A stretch of DNA of 64,000 nt from Aminomonas paucivorans DSM 12260 (GTDB taxonomy: Bacteria; Synergistota; Synergistia; Synergistales; Synergistaceae). The DNA is taken from positions 1,955,812 to 2,019,811 of the forward strand of contig NZ_CM001022.1 in the NCBI RefSeq assembly GCF_000165795.1, read 5' to 3'. Made by a program: the position numbers and the translations under genes. The notes beneath the pieces are model-generated. The model searched no databases. It was not told where the DNA came from and saw only the letters and a program-made list of their open reading frames with translations. This document shows, piece after piece, positions 24,100 through 32,343 of this stretch; the first letter of the stretch is position 1; the number at the start of each line of letters is the position of its first letter.

Positions 24100-25428
24100 A
24101 TGGTCCCATGCCGATCCTTCCGTGCCCTCTTCTGGCTTCTTCTCGCCGCGTCCCTCCTTGGGGCGCTTCCCTGCCTCGCCCAGGAACCCGTGGCGGACCT
24201 GGAACGGCTCCCCCAGGACGTGCGGACCTACCTGCCCCCGGATCCGGACCGACCCCTGCTGGAGGGAGCCGCCCGGGAGGAGGCCACCGACCGGTTTCTG
24301 AAGCGCCACTTCTCCCCCTGGGCCCCGGACTTTCCGCTGCCCGACGCGGCGAAAACCCGAAAGGGCTGGCAGGAACTGGCGGGATCGGAAGGGCTGGGGG
24401 AGAACCGCCGCCCCGTCCCCGCCTCCCTCCGGCGCTCCTGGCTGGAGGCGGCCTGCGCCGCCCCCTTCGGGGAGGAGAACCGTTGCGGCGTGGTGCTCCT
24501 CCCGGCGGACCTGCGTCTCCTGCCCACCTCCCGAGCCCTTTTCGAACCCCTCACCCGGGACGGGGGCGGAGGCTACCCCTTCGACCAGCTCCAGAACAGC
24601 ACCCTCAAGCCCGGGGAGGCGGTGCGTCTCCTCCACCGCACCCCCGACGGAGCCTGGGCCTTCGTGGCGGCGGGAACCGCCAACGGCTGGGTGGAGTCCT
24701 CCCGGGTAGCCCCGGCGGACGAGGCCTTCCGCTCCCTCTGGCTGGCGGGACCCTACCTGGCGGTCCTGGACGACCCCACCGCCCTCAAGGACGAGACGGG
24801 ACGCTTCCGATGCCTGGCCCCCCTGGGGACCCTGCTCCCCCGCACACCCGACGGCGCGGCGCTGATCCCCGTGGCGGACGAGGCCACGGGGCTGGCCAGG
24901 GGGATCCCCGTGCACCTGCCCGAGGGATCCGCCGCCCCCTTCCCCCTGGAGGCGACACCCCGCAACCTGGCGGAGACGGCAAACCGCCTGGTGGGTCAGA
25001 CCTACGGGTGGGGCGGCTCCTTCGGCCTGCGGGACTGCTCCGCCACCACCCGGGACCTCTTCCTCCCCTTCGGGGTCTGGGTGCCCCGCAACTCCGGCGA
25101 GCAGGCCAAGCTGCCCGGGCGGGACCTGGCCTCCCTGTCTCCGGTGGACCGGGAGGCGGCGCTGATGCGGGAGGGGGTACCCTTCGCCACCCTGGTGCAC
25201 ATGAAGGGACACATCCTCCTCTACCTGGGTCCCTACGAGGGGAGGCCCCTGGTACTGCACAACTTCTGGAGCCTCCGCACCCGGGACACCGGGCGGATCC
25301 TGGTGGGGCGCTGCGCCGTCACCACCCTCACCCCCGGGGCGGAGCGCCGGGACCTGGACCCGGAAAAGAGTCTTCTGCATCGGGTCCGCCGCATGGTCTT
25401 CCCCCTGGAGGGAAGGGATCTCCCGTGA
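24100..25428 (+). CDS. Secreted NlpC/P60 cell-wall hydrolase with SH3-like domains
   Basis: 442 residues. The signal peptide occupies residues 1-27 (LFWLLLAASLLGALPCLAQ) and could be a lipoprotein-like or Sec signal. The middle is SH3-like (AVRLLHRTPDGAWAFVAAGTANGWV). The C-terminal NlpC/P60 domain has catalytic Cys313 (GLRDCSATTRDLF) and His371 (HMKGHILLYLG), followed by the conserved LVLHNFWSLRT. Such enzymes cleave peptide bonds in peptidoglycan stems. The only sensible start is the ATG at 24100, whose ribosome binding site is buried in the right arm of the upstream terminator. A weak -10 (TATGCT) precedes that hairpin. It stands alone, followed by a separate promoter. Confidence 0.9.
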   Translation: MVPCRSFRALFWLLLAASLLGALPCLAQEPVADLERLPQDVRTYLPPDPDRPLLEGAAREEATDRFLKRHFSPWAPDFPLPDAAKTRKGWQELAGSEGLGENRRPVPASLRRSWLEAACAAPFGEENRCGVVLLPADLRLLPTSRALFEPLTRDGGGGYPFDQLQNSTLKPGEAVRLLHRTPDGAWAFVAAGTANGWVESSRVAPADEAFRSLWLAGPYLAVLDDPTALKDETGRFRCLAPLGTLLPRTPDGAALIPVADEATGLARGIPVHLPEGSAAPFPLEATPRNLAETANRLVGQTYGWGGSFGLRDCSATTRDLFLPFGVWVPRNSGEQAKLPGRDLASLSPVDREAALMREGVPFATLVHMKGHILLYLGPYEGRPLVLHNFWSLRTRDTGRILVGRCAVTTLTPGAERRDLDPEKSLLHRVRRMVFPLEGRDLP

Positions 25429-25442
25429 AGGACCGTTCCCGT

Positions 25443-25471
25443 TTGCCCCGTACCGGGACCGGCGGTATACT
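25443..25471 (+). promoter_or_regulatory. Promoter of the homoserine dehydrogenase gene
   Basis: TTGCCC (25443-25448), 17-base spacer, TATACT (25466-25471). The transcript would have a leader of about 50 bases. Confidence 0.65.
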
Positions 25472-25528
25472 GACCCACGGACCCAAGACCCAGAACCACC
25501 ACGGACCACGAGGGGGAGGAATGGATTG

Positions 25529-26563
25529 ATGACCTGGAAACTGGCTCTGGCGGGCTGCGGCAACGTGGGAACGGCCCTGCTGGAGATCCTGCACCGCAAG
25601 GGGGCGGAGCTGGCGACGCGCCACGGTTTCGACTGCCGGGTCTGCCTCGTCACGGACCCCCTGCGGGGGGTGGCCCTGAATCCCGAGGGGCTGGACCTGG
25701 GGACGCTGCTGGAGAAGCTGCGCAACGGGGGCACCTTCAACGGCCTGCCCGAGGGCCTGGGCTCCTTCGAGTCCCTCCTGGCCCGCTCCGGGGCGAACCT
25801 CTTCGCCGACGCCACCCCCACCAACCTGACCACCGGCGAGCCGGGGCTGACCCACCTGCGGGTGGCCCTGTCCCGGGGAGTCCACGCCACCACCAGCAGC
25901 AAGGGCCCCCTGGCGGTGGCGGCGGAGGAGCTGGAGAGCCTGGCGAAACGCCACGGCGCCCTCTTCCGCTACGAGGGGGCCGTGATGAGCGGCACCCCCC
26001 TGGTGGCCCTGATCCGGGAAAACCTGGCGGGCTGCGCCGTCACCAAGGTGGAGGGCATCCTCAACGGCACCACCAATTACATGCTCACCCGCATGGAGGA
26101 AGGGCTCTCCTACGGGGAAGCCCTGGCGGAGGCCCAGGGAAAGGGCTACGCCGAGGCGGATCCCACGGCGGACGTGGAGGGATGGGACGCGGCGGTGAAG
26201 GTGGCCATCCTCTCCCGGGTGGTCTCCGGCGTCGCCCTGCCCGTGGACCGGGTGGACCGGACGGGCATCTCCGCCCTCACTCCGGAGGACCTCCGCACGG
26301 CCAAGGAGGAAGGGCGGCGGATCCGGCTGGTGGCCACCCTGATCCCCGACCCGGAATCCCCGGTGGCCAAGGTGGCCCCGGAACGCCTGCCCCTGGACCA
26401 CCCCCTGGCTTCGGTCCGGGGGGCCACCAACGCGGCGACCCTCCACACGGACCACCTGGGCCCGATCACCATCACCGGCCCCGGGGCGGGACGCACCGAG
26501 ACGGGACAGGCCCTGCTGACGGACCTGCTGGCCATCGCCCGCCTGGCGAGAGAAGAGAACTAA
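25529..26563 (+). CDS. hom: Homoserine dehydrogenase (no ACT domain)
   Basis: 344 residues; interconverts aspartate semialdehyde and homoserine with NAD(P)H in threonine/methionine metabolism. The N-terminal Rossmann motif is LAGCGNVGTALLEIL. The catalytic domain carries KVEGILNGTTNYML (about residues 170-183) and AEADPTADVEGWDAAVK (about 210-226, with the catalytic Asp/Lys). The C-terminal ACT regulatory domain seen in many bacterial enzymes is absent. The chosen ATG (25529) lies 8 bases after GGGGGAGGA; a TTG one codon earlier and an out-of-frame ATG at 25521 are rejected. It is monocistronic between its own promoter and a strong terminator. Confidence 0.95.
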   Translation: MTWKLALAGCGNVGTALLEILHRKGAELATRHGFDCRVCLVTDPLRGVALNPEGLDLGTLLEKLRNGGTFNGLPEGLGSFESLLARSGANLFADATPTNLTTGEPGLTHLRVALSRGVHATTSSKGPLAVAAEELESLAKRHGALFRYEGAVMSGTPLVALIRENLAGCAVTKVEGILNGTTNYMLTRMEEGLSYGEALAEAQGKGYAEADPTADVEGWDAAVKVAILSRVVSGVALPVDRVDRTGISALTPEDLRTAKEEGRRIRLVATLIPDPESPVAKVAPERLPLDHPLASVRGATNAATLHTDHLGPITITGPGAGRTETGQALLTDLLAIARLAREEN

Positions 26564-26582
26564 AAAGACACGACACAGGATG

Positions 26583-26624
26583 GCGCTCCCGTTTGCCCGC
26601 CGAGGCAAACGGGAGCGCTTCTTC
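26583..26624 (+). terminator. Terminator of hom
   Basis: A perfect 15-bp stem GCGCTCCCGTTTGCC/GGCAAACGGGAGCGC (26583-26597 with 26604-26618) is followed by TTCTTC. Confidence 0.88.
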
Positions 26625-26640
26625 ATGGGGGGACCGTTCC

Positions 26641-26717
26641 CCAGAAGGCGGCACCCGGGACTTCCACCGACGGTGCCACGTTCGCAGCTCGCGGTAAAAT
26701 GGGGGTGCCCCTTCTGG
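26641..26717. repeat. Inverted repeat around the toxin-antitoxin promoter
   Basis: CCAGAAGGCGGCACCC (26641-26656) is matched by the reverse complement of GGGTGCCCCTTCTGG (26703-26717) with one base missing and no other mismatch. The arms flank a -10-like TAAAAT (26695-26700). The repeat could be an operator for the antitoxin-toxin complex or an RNA hairpin. Confidence 0.55.
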
Positions 26718-26737
26718 GGCCCGAAGGAGGGATACCC

Positions 26738-26980
26738 ATGTCTCGGGTAGTGTCGGAAACAGCCGCTGGAAAGGAACTGTACCGCCGTTTCCGGCGTCTC
26801 TCGGAACGAGACGCCGCCCGGGTGCTCGGCTACATGGACGCTCTGGAGGAAAAGCACCCCAACGAGGAAACCCAAGCCGCACTGCATGAGGCGGAGCGGA
26901 TCGCCCGAGACCCCTCGGTGAAGGGGTTCACCGACGTGGCCGAACTGATGGATTCGATTCTCAACGATGTACGTGATTAA
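26738..26980 (+). CDS. RelB/DinJ-like antitoxin
   Basis: 80-residue protein encoded directly before a YafQ/RelE-type toxin and overlapping it by 14 bases. The N-terminal part (KELYRRFRRLSERDAARVLGYMDAL) is helical. The C-terminal part (AALHEAERIARDPSVKGFTDVAELMDSI) matches the toxin-binding tail seen in many RelB/DinJ-like antitoxins. The start at 26738 is chosen over an upstream ATG at 26699 because of AAGGAGG 8 bases before it. The antitoxin is expected to neutralise the toxin and, with it, repress its own promoter. Confidence 0.85.
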   Translation: MSRVVSETAAGKELYRRFRRLSERDAARVLGYMDALEEKHPNEETQAALHEAERIARDPSVKGFTDVAELMDSILNDVRD

Positions 26981-27245
26981 ACCCACATCGCGTTTCAAGA
27001 AAGACATACGGGGGATCGCCAAGAGCGGGGGCGATCTCTCGCGCATGGTTCGCGTGGTGGAACTGTTGGCTCAAGACATCCCCCTGCCATCTCGCTACCG
27101 AGACCACGAACTCAAGGGGGAGTGGCTCGGACACCGGGAGTGTCATCTCGCCCCGGACTGGTTGCTGATCTACATGAAGGACCGGGAGATTCTCGTCCTG
27201 ACCCTCACCCGTACCGGAACCCACTCGGAGCTTTTCAAGGAGTAG
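26967..27245 (+). CDS. YafQ/RelE-family mRNA interferase toxin
   Basis: 92-residue ribosome-dependent RNase toxin. The family pattern is nearly perfect: YRDHELKGEWLGHRECHLAPDW (written as YRDHELKGEW then LGHRECHLAPDW), LLIYMKDREILVLTLTRTGTHSELF. The histidines and the C-terminal His-Ser-x-Leu-Phe are the catalytic and structural residues of YafQ. The 14-base overlap with the antitoxin shows a single operon. The following 126 bases (27246-27371) separate it from a convergent gene and hold nothing I can identify. Confidence 0.92.
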   Translation: MYVIKPTSRFKKDIRGIAKSGGDLSRMVRVVELLAQDIPLPSRYRDHELKGEWLGHRECHLAPDWLLIYMKDREILVLTLTRTGTHSELFKE

Positions 27246-27371
27246 CCTCAAGGGCTCCACTCCAGACGCGGCAGACCCCGTCCTGGACCCTCGCCAAGGG
27301 GCATCGCAGCAGCCGCCACGGCGACGACGAGGGTCCTGTCCGGGACAATCCCGCTGCCCTGCGTTCCAGCC

Positions 27372-28796
27372 CTACTTCCTGGGACCGACCTTCAGGGTAC
27401 CGTGGGCCTCGCCCCGGGCGTGGATGCCCTGGCCGTCCACCCGGACGCCCACCACCCCCAGGCCTTCCACCTTCCCCGTGAGGACCAGGTCGCCGTAGGG
27501 ACGCCCGCCCGCCAGGGCTCCCTCCAGGAGGGAGCGAAGCTGGTCCAGCCTCTCTCCCACCGGAAAGACCAGGCTGTCCCCCAGGGCCTGGATCCAGGGC
27601 CCCTCCAGCAGCCACGCCGCCTGGGCGGAGACCGCCCGGACCGTTCCCGGGTCCGCCGTCAGCCCCGTGACCCGAAGGGTCCGGGTGGCGGGGTCGTACA
27701 CGGGCTTCCCGGAGAGCTGCATCCGCCCCTGGGCGGACCGGCCTTCGGAACCCGTCCCGGTGACCTCCGCGGTGATCACGAACCGGTCCCCGCTGCCCCC
27801 CACGCCGAATCGCTCCAGGTGGACCTTGCCCCCCATGGGCAGATCCACGTCCCGGCCGGACCAGTTCTGGGCGATGAGGCCGTTGATGAAGGCATAGTGC
27901 ACCGTGGCGGGGAGGATCACCCGGAAGGCCCCGTCCAGAGGCCCCCCGGTGGCAAGGGGGGGAAGGGAGGGGTAGGCCAGGGGAAGCACCGGGATCGCCC
28001 CGGCCAGGGCGGTGATCCGGGCGTCCAGCCCCGCGGAGAGCTTCACGCCCCCCGGCCCCGTCTCCAGAGCGGAGGCTCGGAAGCGCTCCGGCCGCACCAC
28101 CAGCCACAGGGGAGGCTCCTCCCCGATCTTCAGGGGCTTGCCCAGGTCCTTCCAGACCTTCTCGGCCCGCTGCTTCAGCTTCAGGTTCTCGTTGAGGATG
28201 GGGTCCAGTCGGGCCTTCTTGGACTCCACCCAGTCGTTCAGGAACCGGTCCGCCAGGCCCTGGAAGGTGAGTCGCGCCCCCAGGACGTGGATCCCCGGGG
28301 CCTTGCGCCAGGCCAGGCGCACCACCGGCCGGGTGGAGACGGTCCAGTCCGGGTTCAGGACGGGCCGGGTCACCAGGGTGGCGGTGAGGGAACCGTCCGC
28401 CTCTGCGGAGAAGGGAAGCCCCAGCCCCCCCGCTCCCCCGGAGAACCGGGCCTTGAAGGCCAGGGGCACCTCCAGGGCGATGCCTCCCCCCTCGGGGCGC
28501 ACCTTCAGTGCCCCCTCCCGGGTCACGGTGTAGCGTACCTCCCCGGTGAGGGAGCCCTGGGTCACCCGGTCCTTGCCTTCCAGCCGCCGGGGGAGCTTTC
28601 GGTCCCCCAGGGCCTGAAGTTCCCCGTAGGTCGCCTCAAAGGTCACCGCCAGCTGGGATAGGGTTCCCGCGTCCTCCGGGACGAAGGGAACCTGCTCCGG
28701 CTCCGGGGGCGTCCAGGTGACCGTCTCCTCGGCCGAGGCCGAAAGGGCCCCTCCCAACAAACAACACAACAGACCCAACGCGCACAGAACCTTCAC
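27372..28796 (-). CDS. DUF4403-family secreted protein
   Basis: 474 residues from a GTG overlapping the stop of the upstream helicase gene (GTGA). The signal peptide ends SASA-EE (about residue 22). The mature part is a repetitive lipid-binding-like beta-rich domain resembling DUF4403 (VPLAFKARFSGGAG; LADRFLNDWVESKKARLDPILNENLKLK; ATVHYAFINGLIAQNWSGRDV). Function in the envelope is unknown; the domain resembles lipid-transfer tubular folds. Coupling to a DNA helicase gene looks positional rather than functional. The ribosome binding site AGGAGG lies inside the end of the helicase gene. Confidence 0.75.
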   Translation of the reverse strand: MKVLCALGLLCCLLGGALSASAEETVTWTPPEPEQVPFVPEDAGTLSQLAVTFEATYGELQALGDRKLPRRLEGKDRVTQGSLTGEVRYTVTREGALKVRPEGGGIALEVPLAFKARFSGGAGGLGLPFSAEADGSLTATLVTRPVLNPDWTVSTRPVVRLAWRKAPGIHVLGARLTFQGLADRFLNDWVESKKARLDPILNENLKLKQRAEKVWKDLGKPLKIGEEPPLWLVVRPERFRASALETGPGGVKLSAGLDARITALAGAIPVLPLAYPSLPPLATGGPLDGAFRVILPATVHYAFINGLIAQNWSGRDVDLPMGGKVHLERFGVGGSGDRFVITAEVTGTGSEGRSAQGRMQLSGKPVYDPATRTLRVTGLTADPGTVRAVSAQAAWLLEGPWIQALGDSLVFPVGERLDQLRSLLEGALAGGRPYGDLVLTGKVEGLGVVGVRVDGQGIHARGEAHGTLKVGPRK

Positions 28797-31009
28797 TCGT
28801 CCATGCCTCCTGAATGCCGCAGCCGCTCCGCCAAAGCGCCGAACCGGGCGCGGATCGTCTCGTTGTGCACCGCCAGGGACAGGGCCCTCCGGGAGCCCAC
28901 CAGCACCACCAGGCGCTTGCCTCGGGTGACGGCGGTGTACAACAGGTTCCTCTGGAGCAGCACGTAGTGCTGGGTCACCAGGGGGACCACCACGGCAGGA
29001 TACTCGCTTCCCTGGGCTTTGTGAACCGTCACGGCGTAGGCGGGCATGAGGCAGTCCAGGTCCTCGTCCAGGCAGGGAACCTCCCGCCCCTCGAAACGCA
29101 CGTGCAGCAGGTTCCCCTCCGGGGCCACCCAGGTGATCCGCCCCAGGTCCCCGTTGTAGATCTCCCGGTCGTAGTCGTTGCGCAGCTGCATCACCCGGTC
29201 CCCCTCCCGGAAGACGCGGCTTCCCCGGCGCAGTTCCCGGCCGAAGGGGTTCAGGGCGTGCTGGAGCCGGGCGCCCAGGCTCTGGGCCCCCGCATCTCCC
29301 CGGTGCATGGGGCAGAGCACCTGGATGTCCAGCAGCGGGTCCAGGCCGAAGCGGGCGGGGATGCGGGAGGAGACCAGTTCCACCACCAGCTCCGCCGTGC
29401 GGACCGGGTCCTCCTGAGGGACGAAGTAGAAGTCCTGCAGCTCCGGGGTGTTCTCCCACTCCGGAAGGTGCCCCCGGAGGATGCGGTGGGCGCTGCGGAC
29501 GATGCGGCTCTCCTCCGCCTGTCGGAACACCTCCTGGAGGGTCACGGAGGGGACGGCCCCGGAGGCCAGGAGGTCCCGGAGCACGCTCCCCGGTCCCACG
29601 GAGGGGAGCTGGTCCGCGTCCCCCACCAGCACCAGGGAACCGTGTCGGGGCAGGGCGGAGAGGAGGCACGAGAAGAGGGGCAGGTCCACCATGGAGACCT
29701 CGTCCACCACCAGGCGGCTTCCCTCCAGGGGGTTGGAGGCGTTCCGCTGGAAGCGTCCCGTGTGGGGCTCGAACTCCAGGAGGCGATGGAGGGTCTTGGC
29801 CTCCCGGCCCGTGGCCTCCCCCAGGCGCTTGGCCGCCCGGCCCGTGGGAGCCCCCAGGAGCACCGATTCCCCCCGGGCTTCGCAGAGGTTCACCAGGAGG
29901 CGCACCAGGGTGGTCTTTCCCGTCCCCGGTCCCCCGGTGACCACCACCACCCGGGAAAGCAGGGCCGCCAGCACCGCCTCCCTCTGGGCGGGGGCCAGGG
30001 TGATCCCCAGGGAGGCCTCCAGCTTTCCCAGGTCTTCCTGGGCCTCCCGGGGATCCTCCGAAGAACCCGGCCGAGCCAGGAGATCCCGCAGGCGGGCCGC
30101 CGCTGCCTCCTCCGCCCGGCAGAGGGAGGGGACGTAGACCCCTCGGGCCTCCCCCTTCCAGGGCTCGGGGGAGAAGGTCTCCTGCACCAGGAGGCCGTCC
30201 TCCAGGGCTCCCTCCAGGGCCGGCTCCAGATCCGCCGTCAGGTCCAGCAGGTCCCCCGCCCGGCGCAGCAGCTCCCCCCGGGGAAGGAGCACGTGCCCCT
30301 CCTCGGCGGCCTTGCGGAGGGCAAAGAGAAGCCCGGCCCGCACCCGAGCCGGGTCTCCGGGGTCCAGGCCCCCTTTGAGGGCGATGCGGTCCGCCGTGGC
30401 GAAGCCGATGCCCTCCACGTCCTCCGCCAGCTGGTAGGGGTTGGCCCGCACCACCCGCTCCGCCTCGTCCCCGTACCGGCGCACGATGCGGTTCGCCGTG
30501 GCCGCGCCGATGCCGTGGTCGTGGAGGAACAGCAGCACTCCCCGCCTCTGGCGGTGGGCCTCCCAGGCCAGGCGAAACTCCTCCCGGCGGCGCTCGCCGA
30601 TCCCCGGGACCTCCCGCAGGCGCGGGAAGTCCTCGTCCAGGACCCGGAGGGTATCCGCCCCGAAGACCCCCACGATGCGGGCCGCCAGCACCGGGCCGAT
30701 GCCCCGGATCACCCCGGAACCCAGGTAGCGGATCAGCCCCTCCTCGGACACCGGCGCCTCGGCCCGACAGAAGGAAACGTCGAACTGGGGGCCGAAGCGG
30801 GGGTGCACCTTCCAGCGTCCCTCGAAGCGAAGCCGCTCCCCCGGGGAGGGGAGGGGGAAGCACCCCACCACGGTGGCTTCCTCTCCCCGGGAGGTCTCGA
30901 CCCGGGCCACGGTGTACCCCGTGACGTCGTCCCGAAAGGAGACCGACGTCAGCTCTCCCTCCAGGGACGTGCGGTCCTCCAAAGAGGCCGTCCCGGGGTC
31001 CCGGCCCAT
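28793..31009 (-). CDS. recD2: RecD2-like 5'-3' DNA helicase
   Basis: 738 residues. The N-terminal OB-like region (GELTSVSFRDDVTGYTVARV) precedes tandem helix-hairpin-helix motifs (SGVIRGIGPVLAARIVGVFG; LREVPGIGERRREEF; HGIGAATANRI). The SF1 helicase core has Walker A GGPGTGKTTLV, motif II VDEVSMVD, VGDADQLPSVGPG, and the late motifs YAVTVHKAQGSEY and LLYTAVTRGKRLVVLVG. This is the RecD2 architecture of organisms lacking RecBC, acting in DNA repair. The ATG at 31009 lies 3 bases after the previous stop. It is the fourth gene of a five-gene minus-strand run. Confidence 0.94.
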   Translation of the reverse strand: MGRDPGTASLEDRTSLEGELTSVSFRDDVTGYTVARVETSRGEEATVVGCFPLPSPGERLRFEGRWKVHPRFGPQFDVSFCRAEAPVSEEGLIRYLGSGVIRGIGPVLAARIVGVFGADTLRVLDEDFPRLREVPGIGERRREEFRLAWEAHRQRRGVLLFLHDHGIGAATANRIVRRYGDEAERVVRANPYQLAEDVEGIGFATADRIALKGGLDPGDPARVRAGLLFALRKAAEEGHVLLPRGELLRRAGDLLDLTADLEPALEGALEDGLLVQETFSPEPWKGEARGVYVPSLCRAEEAAAARLRDLLARPGSSEDPREAQEDLGKLEASLGITLAPAQREAVLAALLSRVVVVTGGPGTGKTTLVRLLVNLCEARGESVLLGAPTGRAAKRLGEATGREAKTLHRLLEFEPHTGRFQRNASNPLEGSRLVVDEVSMVDLPLFSCLLSALPRHGSLVLVGDADQLPSVGPGSVLRDLLASGAVPSVTLQEVFRQAEESRIVRSAHRILRGHLPEWENTPELQDFYFVPQEDPVRTAELVVELVSSRIPARFGLDPLLDIQVLCPMHRGDAGAQSLGARLQHALNPFGRELRRGSRVFREGDRVMQLRNDYDREIYNGDLGRITWVAPEGNLLHVRFEGREVPCLDEDLDCLMPAYAVTVHKAQGSEYPAVVVPLVTQHYVLLQRNLLYTAVTRGKRLVVLVGSRRALSLAVHNETIRARFGALAERLRHSGGMDE

Positions 31010-31012
31010 GCC

Positions 31013-32314
31013 CTAACGGGCGAGGGCGTGCCGCTGATCCAGGATGTCGATGATCACCCGATCCACGGTCTTCATGCCCTCCCGGTTCACCCGGGCCACG
31101 TTCTCCACGGTCTGCTCCAGGGAGGCTCCCACCACCCCCTGGGGGAGGCTCAGGGCGCGTCCCTCCAGGGCGAACCGGGCGGACAGGAACGCCTCGCAGG
31201 CGCCGACCCCCACCTTGAGGGCACAGCTCTCCTTGGCCCCGTCGCAGAGCATCCCCGCCAGGTTGGCCAGAAGCAGCTCCATGGACGCGGACACCACCTC
31301 CGGGGTGCCGTCCAGGAGGGCCGTGATCCCCGCGGCGGCCCCCGCTCCGGCGGCCACGGCGCAGCCGCACACCGGGGAAAGGCGTCCCAGGCGGCGCTTC
31401 ACGAAGCTGGTGGCCAGGTGACTGGCCCCCAGGGCCCGGGCGATGTCCCGGCGGCTCTTGCCCAGGTGCTCCCCCGTCAGGGCCACGGGCAGGATGGCGG
31501 TGATGCCGTGGTTGCCGCTGCCGGCACTGCTCATCACGGGAAGCAGCGCCCCCGCCATGCGGGCGTCCGCCGCGGCGGTGCAGGCGACGCGGATGCGCGT
31601 GGGGAGGTCGTCACAAACATCCCCCGAGGACAGGAGGTCCTGCAGCGCCCGGCCGAAGCCCGCCGCCCCCACGTCCCCCTCCAGGCCCACGTCGGCCATG
31701 GTCCGGTTCATGACCACCCCTTCCATGAGGAAATCCTCGTCCTCCCGATCCATCTGGTCCAAGAGCTTCAGGGTCTCCTCCAGGGTCTCGGGAAGGTCCT
31801 CCTCCGAGGCCGCTCCGGACGGCGAACCCGGAGTCTCGGGGAGTTCGAAGGTCCTCTGGCCGTCCAGGGTCACCTGGACGATCCGGTCATGGCTTCCGGA
31901 GATGAGGCACACCGCCTTGTGGGTGGGGGTGAACACCGCCGCCAGCACGTAGACCCCCGTGCGTTCGGGATCGCAGACCACGGAGACCCGCTCGTCCTCC
32001 ACCCAGCACTGGGCCTTCCGCACGTCCTCGTCCGTCGTGTCCCGCAGCACCTCCAGGCCGTAGGCGGACCGCCCCACCAGGGCTCCCAGCCCCGCGGCCA
32101 GAGCGTTGCCCCGAGCCCCCTTGGCCCCGGGGATCCCCACGGCCATGCCGTTCTTGTAGATGCTGCCGCTCACGGTGACCCGGATGGCGGCCACGGATTC
32201 CCGGTCGGTGAGTTCCTCGCAGGCTCGCGCCACCGCAAGGGCCACCGCGCCGGGCTCCGTACAGCCCAGGGCGGGCCGAACCTCTCTGCGAAGAAACGCC
32301 TTCAGTGTGGTCAT
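31013..32314 (-). CDS. L-cysteine desulfidase / UPF0597 (YhaM, CdsB) family protein
   Basis: 433 residues related to the serine-dehydratase-alpha fold that carries an oxygen-labile Fe-S cluster. The proposed cluster cysteines lie in ALGCTEPGA (about residue 18), SPVCGCAVAAGAGAAAG and MLCDGAKESCALK. The GSGNHGITAILPV motif is also typical. Family members break L-cysteine into pyruvate, ammonia and sulfide, which suits an amino-acid fermenter; other substrates have been proposed for the family. The start at 32314 is preceded by GGGAGGGAG, so the much longer upstream frame is a shadow of the next gene. It sits between an amidohydrolase and RecD2. Confidence 0.88.
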   Translation of the reverse strand: MTTLKAFLRREVRPALGCTEPGAVALAVARACEELTDRESVAAIRVTVSGSIYKNGMAVGIPGAKGARGNALAAGLGALVGRSAYGLEVLRDTTDEDVRKAQCWVEDERVSVVCDPERTGVYVLAAVFTPTHKAVCLISGSHDRIVQVTLDGQRTFELPETPGSPSGAASEEDLPETLEETLKLLDQMDREDEDFLMEGVVMNRTMADVGLEGDVGAAGFGRALQDLLSSGDVCDDLPTRIRVACTAAADARMAGALLPVMSSAGSGNHGITAILPVALTGEHLGKSRRDIARALGASHLATSFVKRRLGRLSPVCGCAVAAGAGAAAGITALLDGTPEVVSASMELLLANLAGMLCDGAKESCALKVGVGACEAFLSARFALEGRALSLPQGVVGASLEQTVENVARVNREGMKTVDRVIIDILDQRHALAR

Positions 32315-32343
32315 CTTTTCTTCTCCCTCCCGAAGTGAAATGG

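Noticed and set aside
26699-26737. Upstream ATG for the RelB-like antitoxin
   Set aside because: It lies at the expected transcription start, within the inverted repeat, and has no ribosome binding site, whereas 26738 has AAGGAGG.
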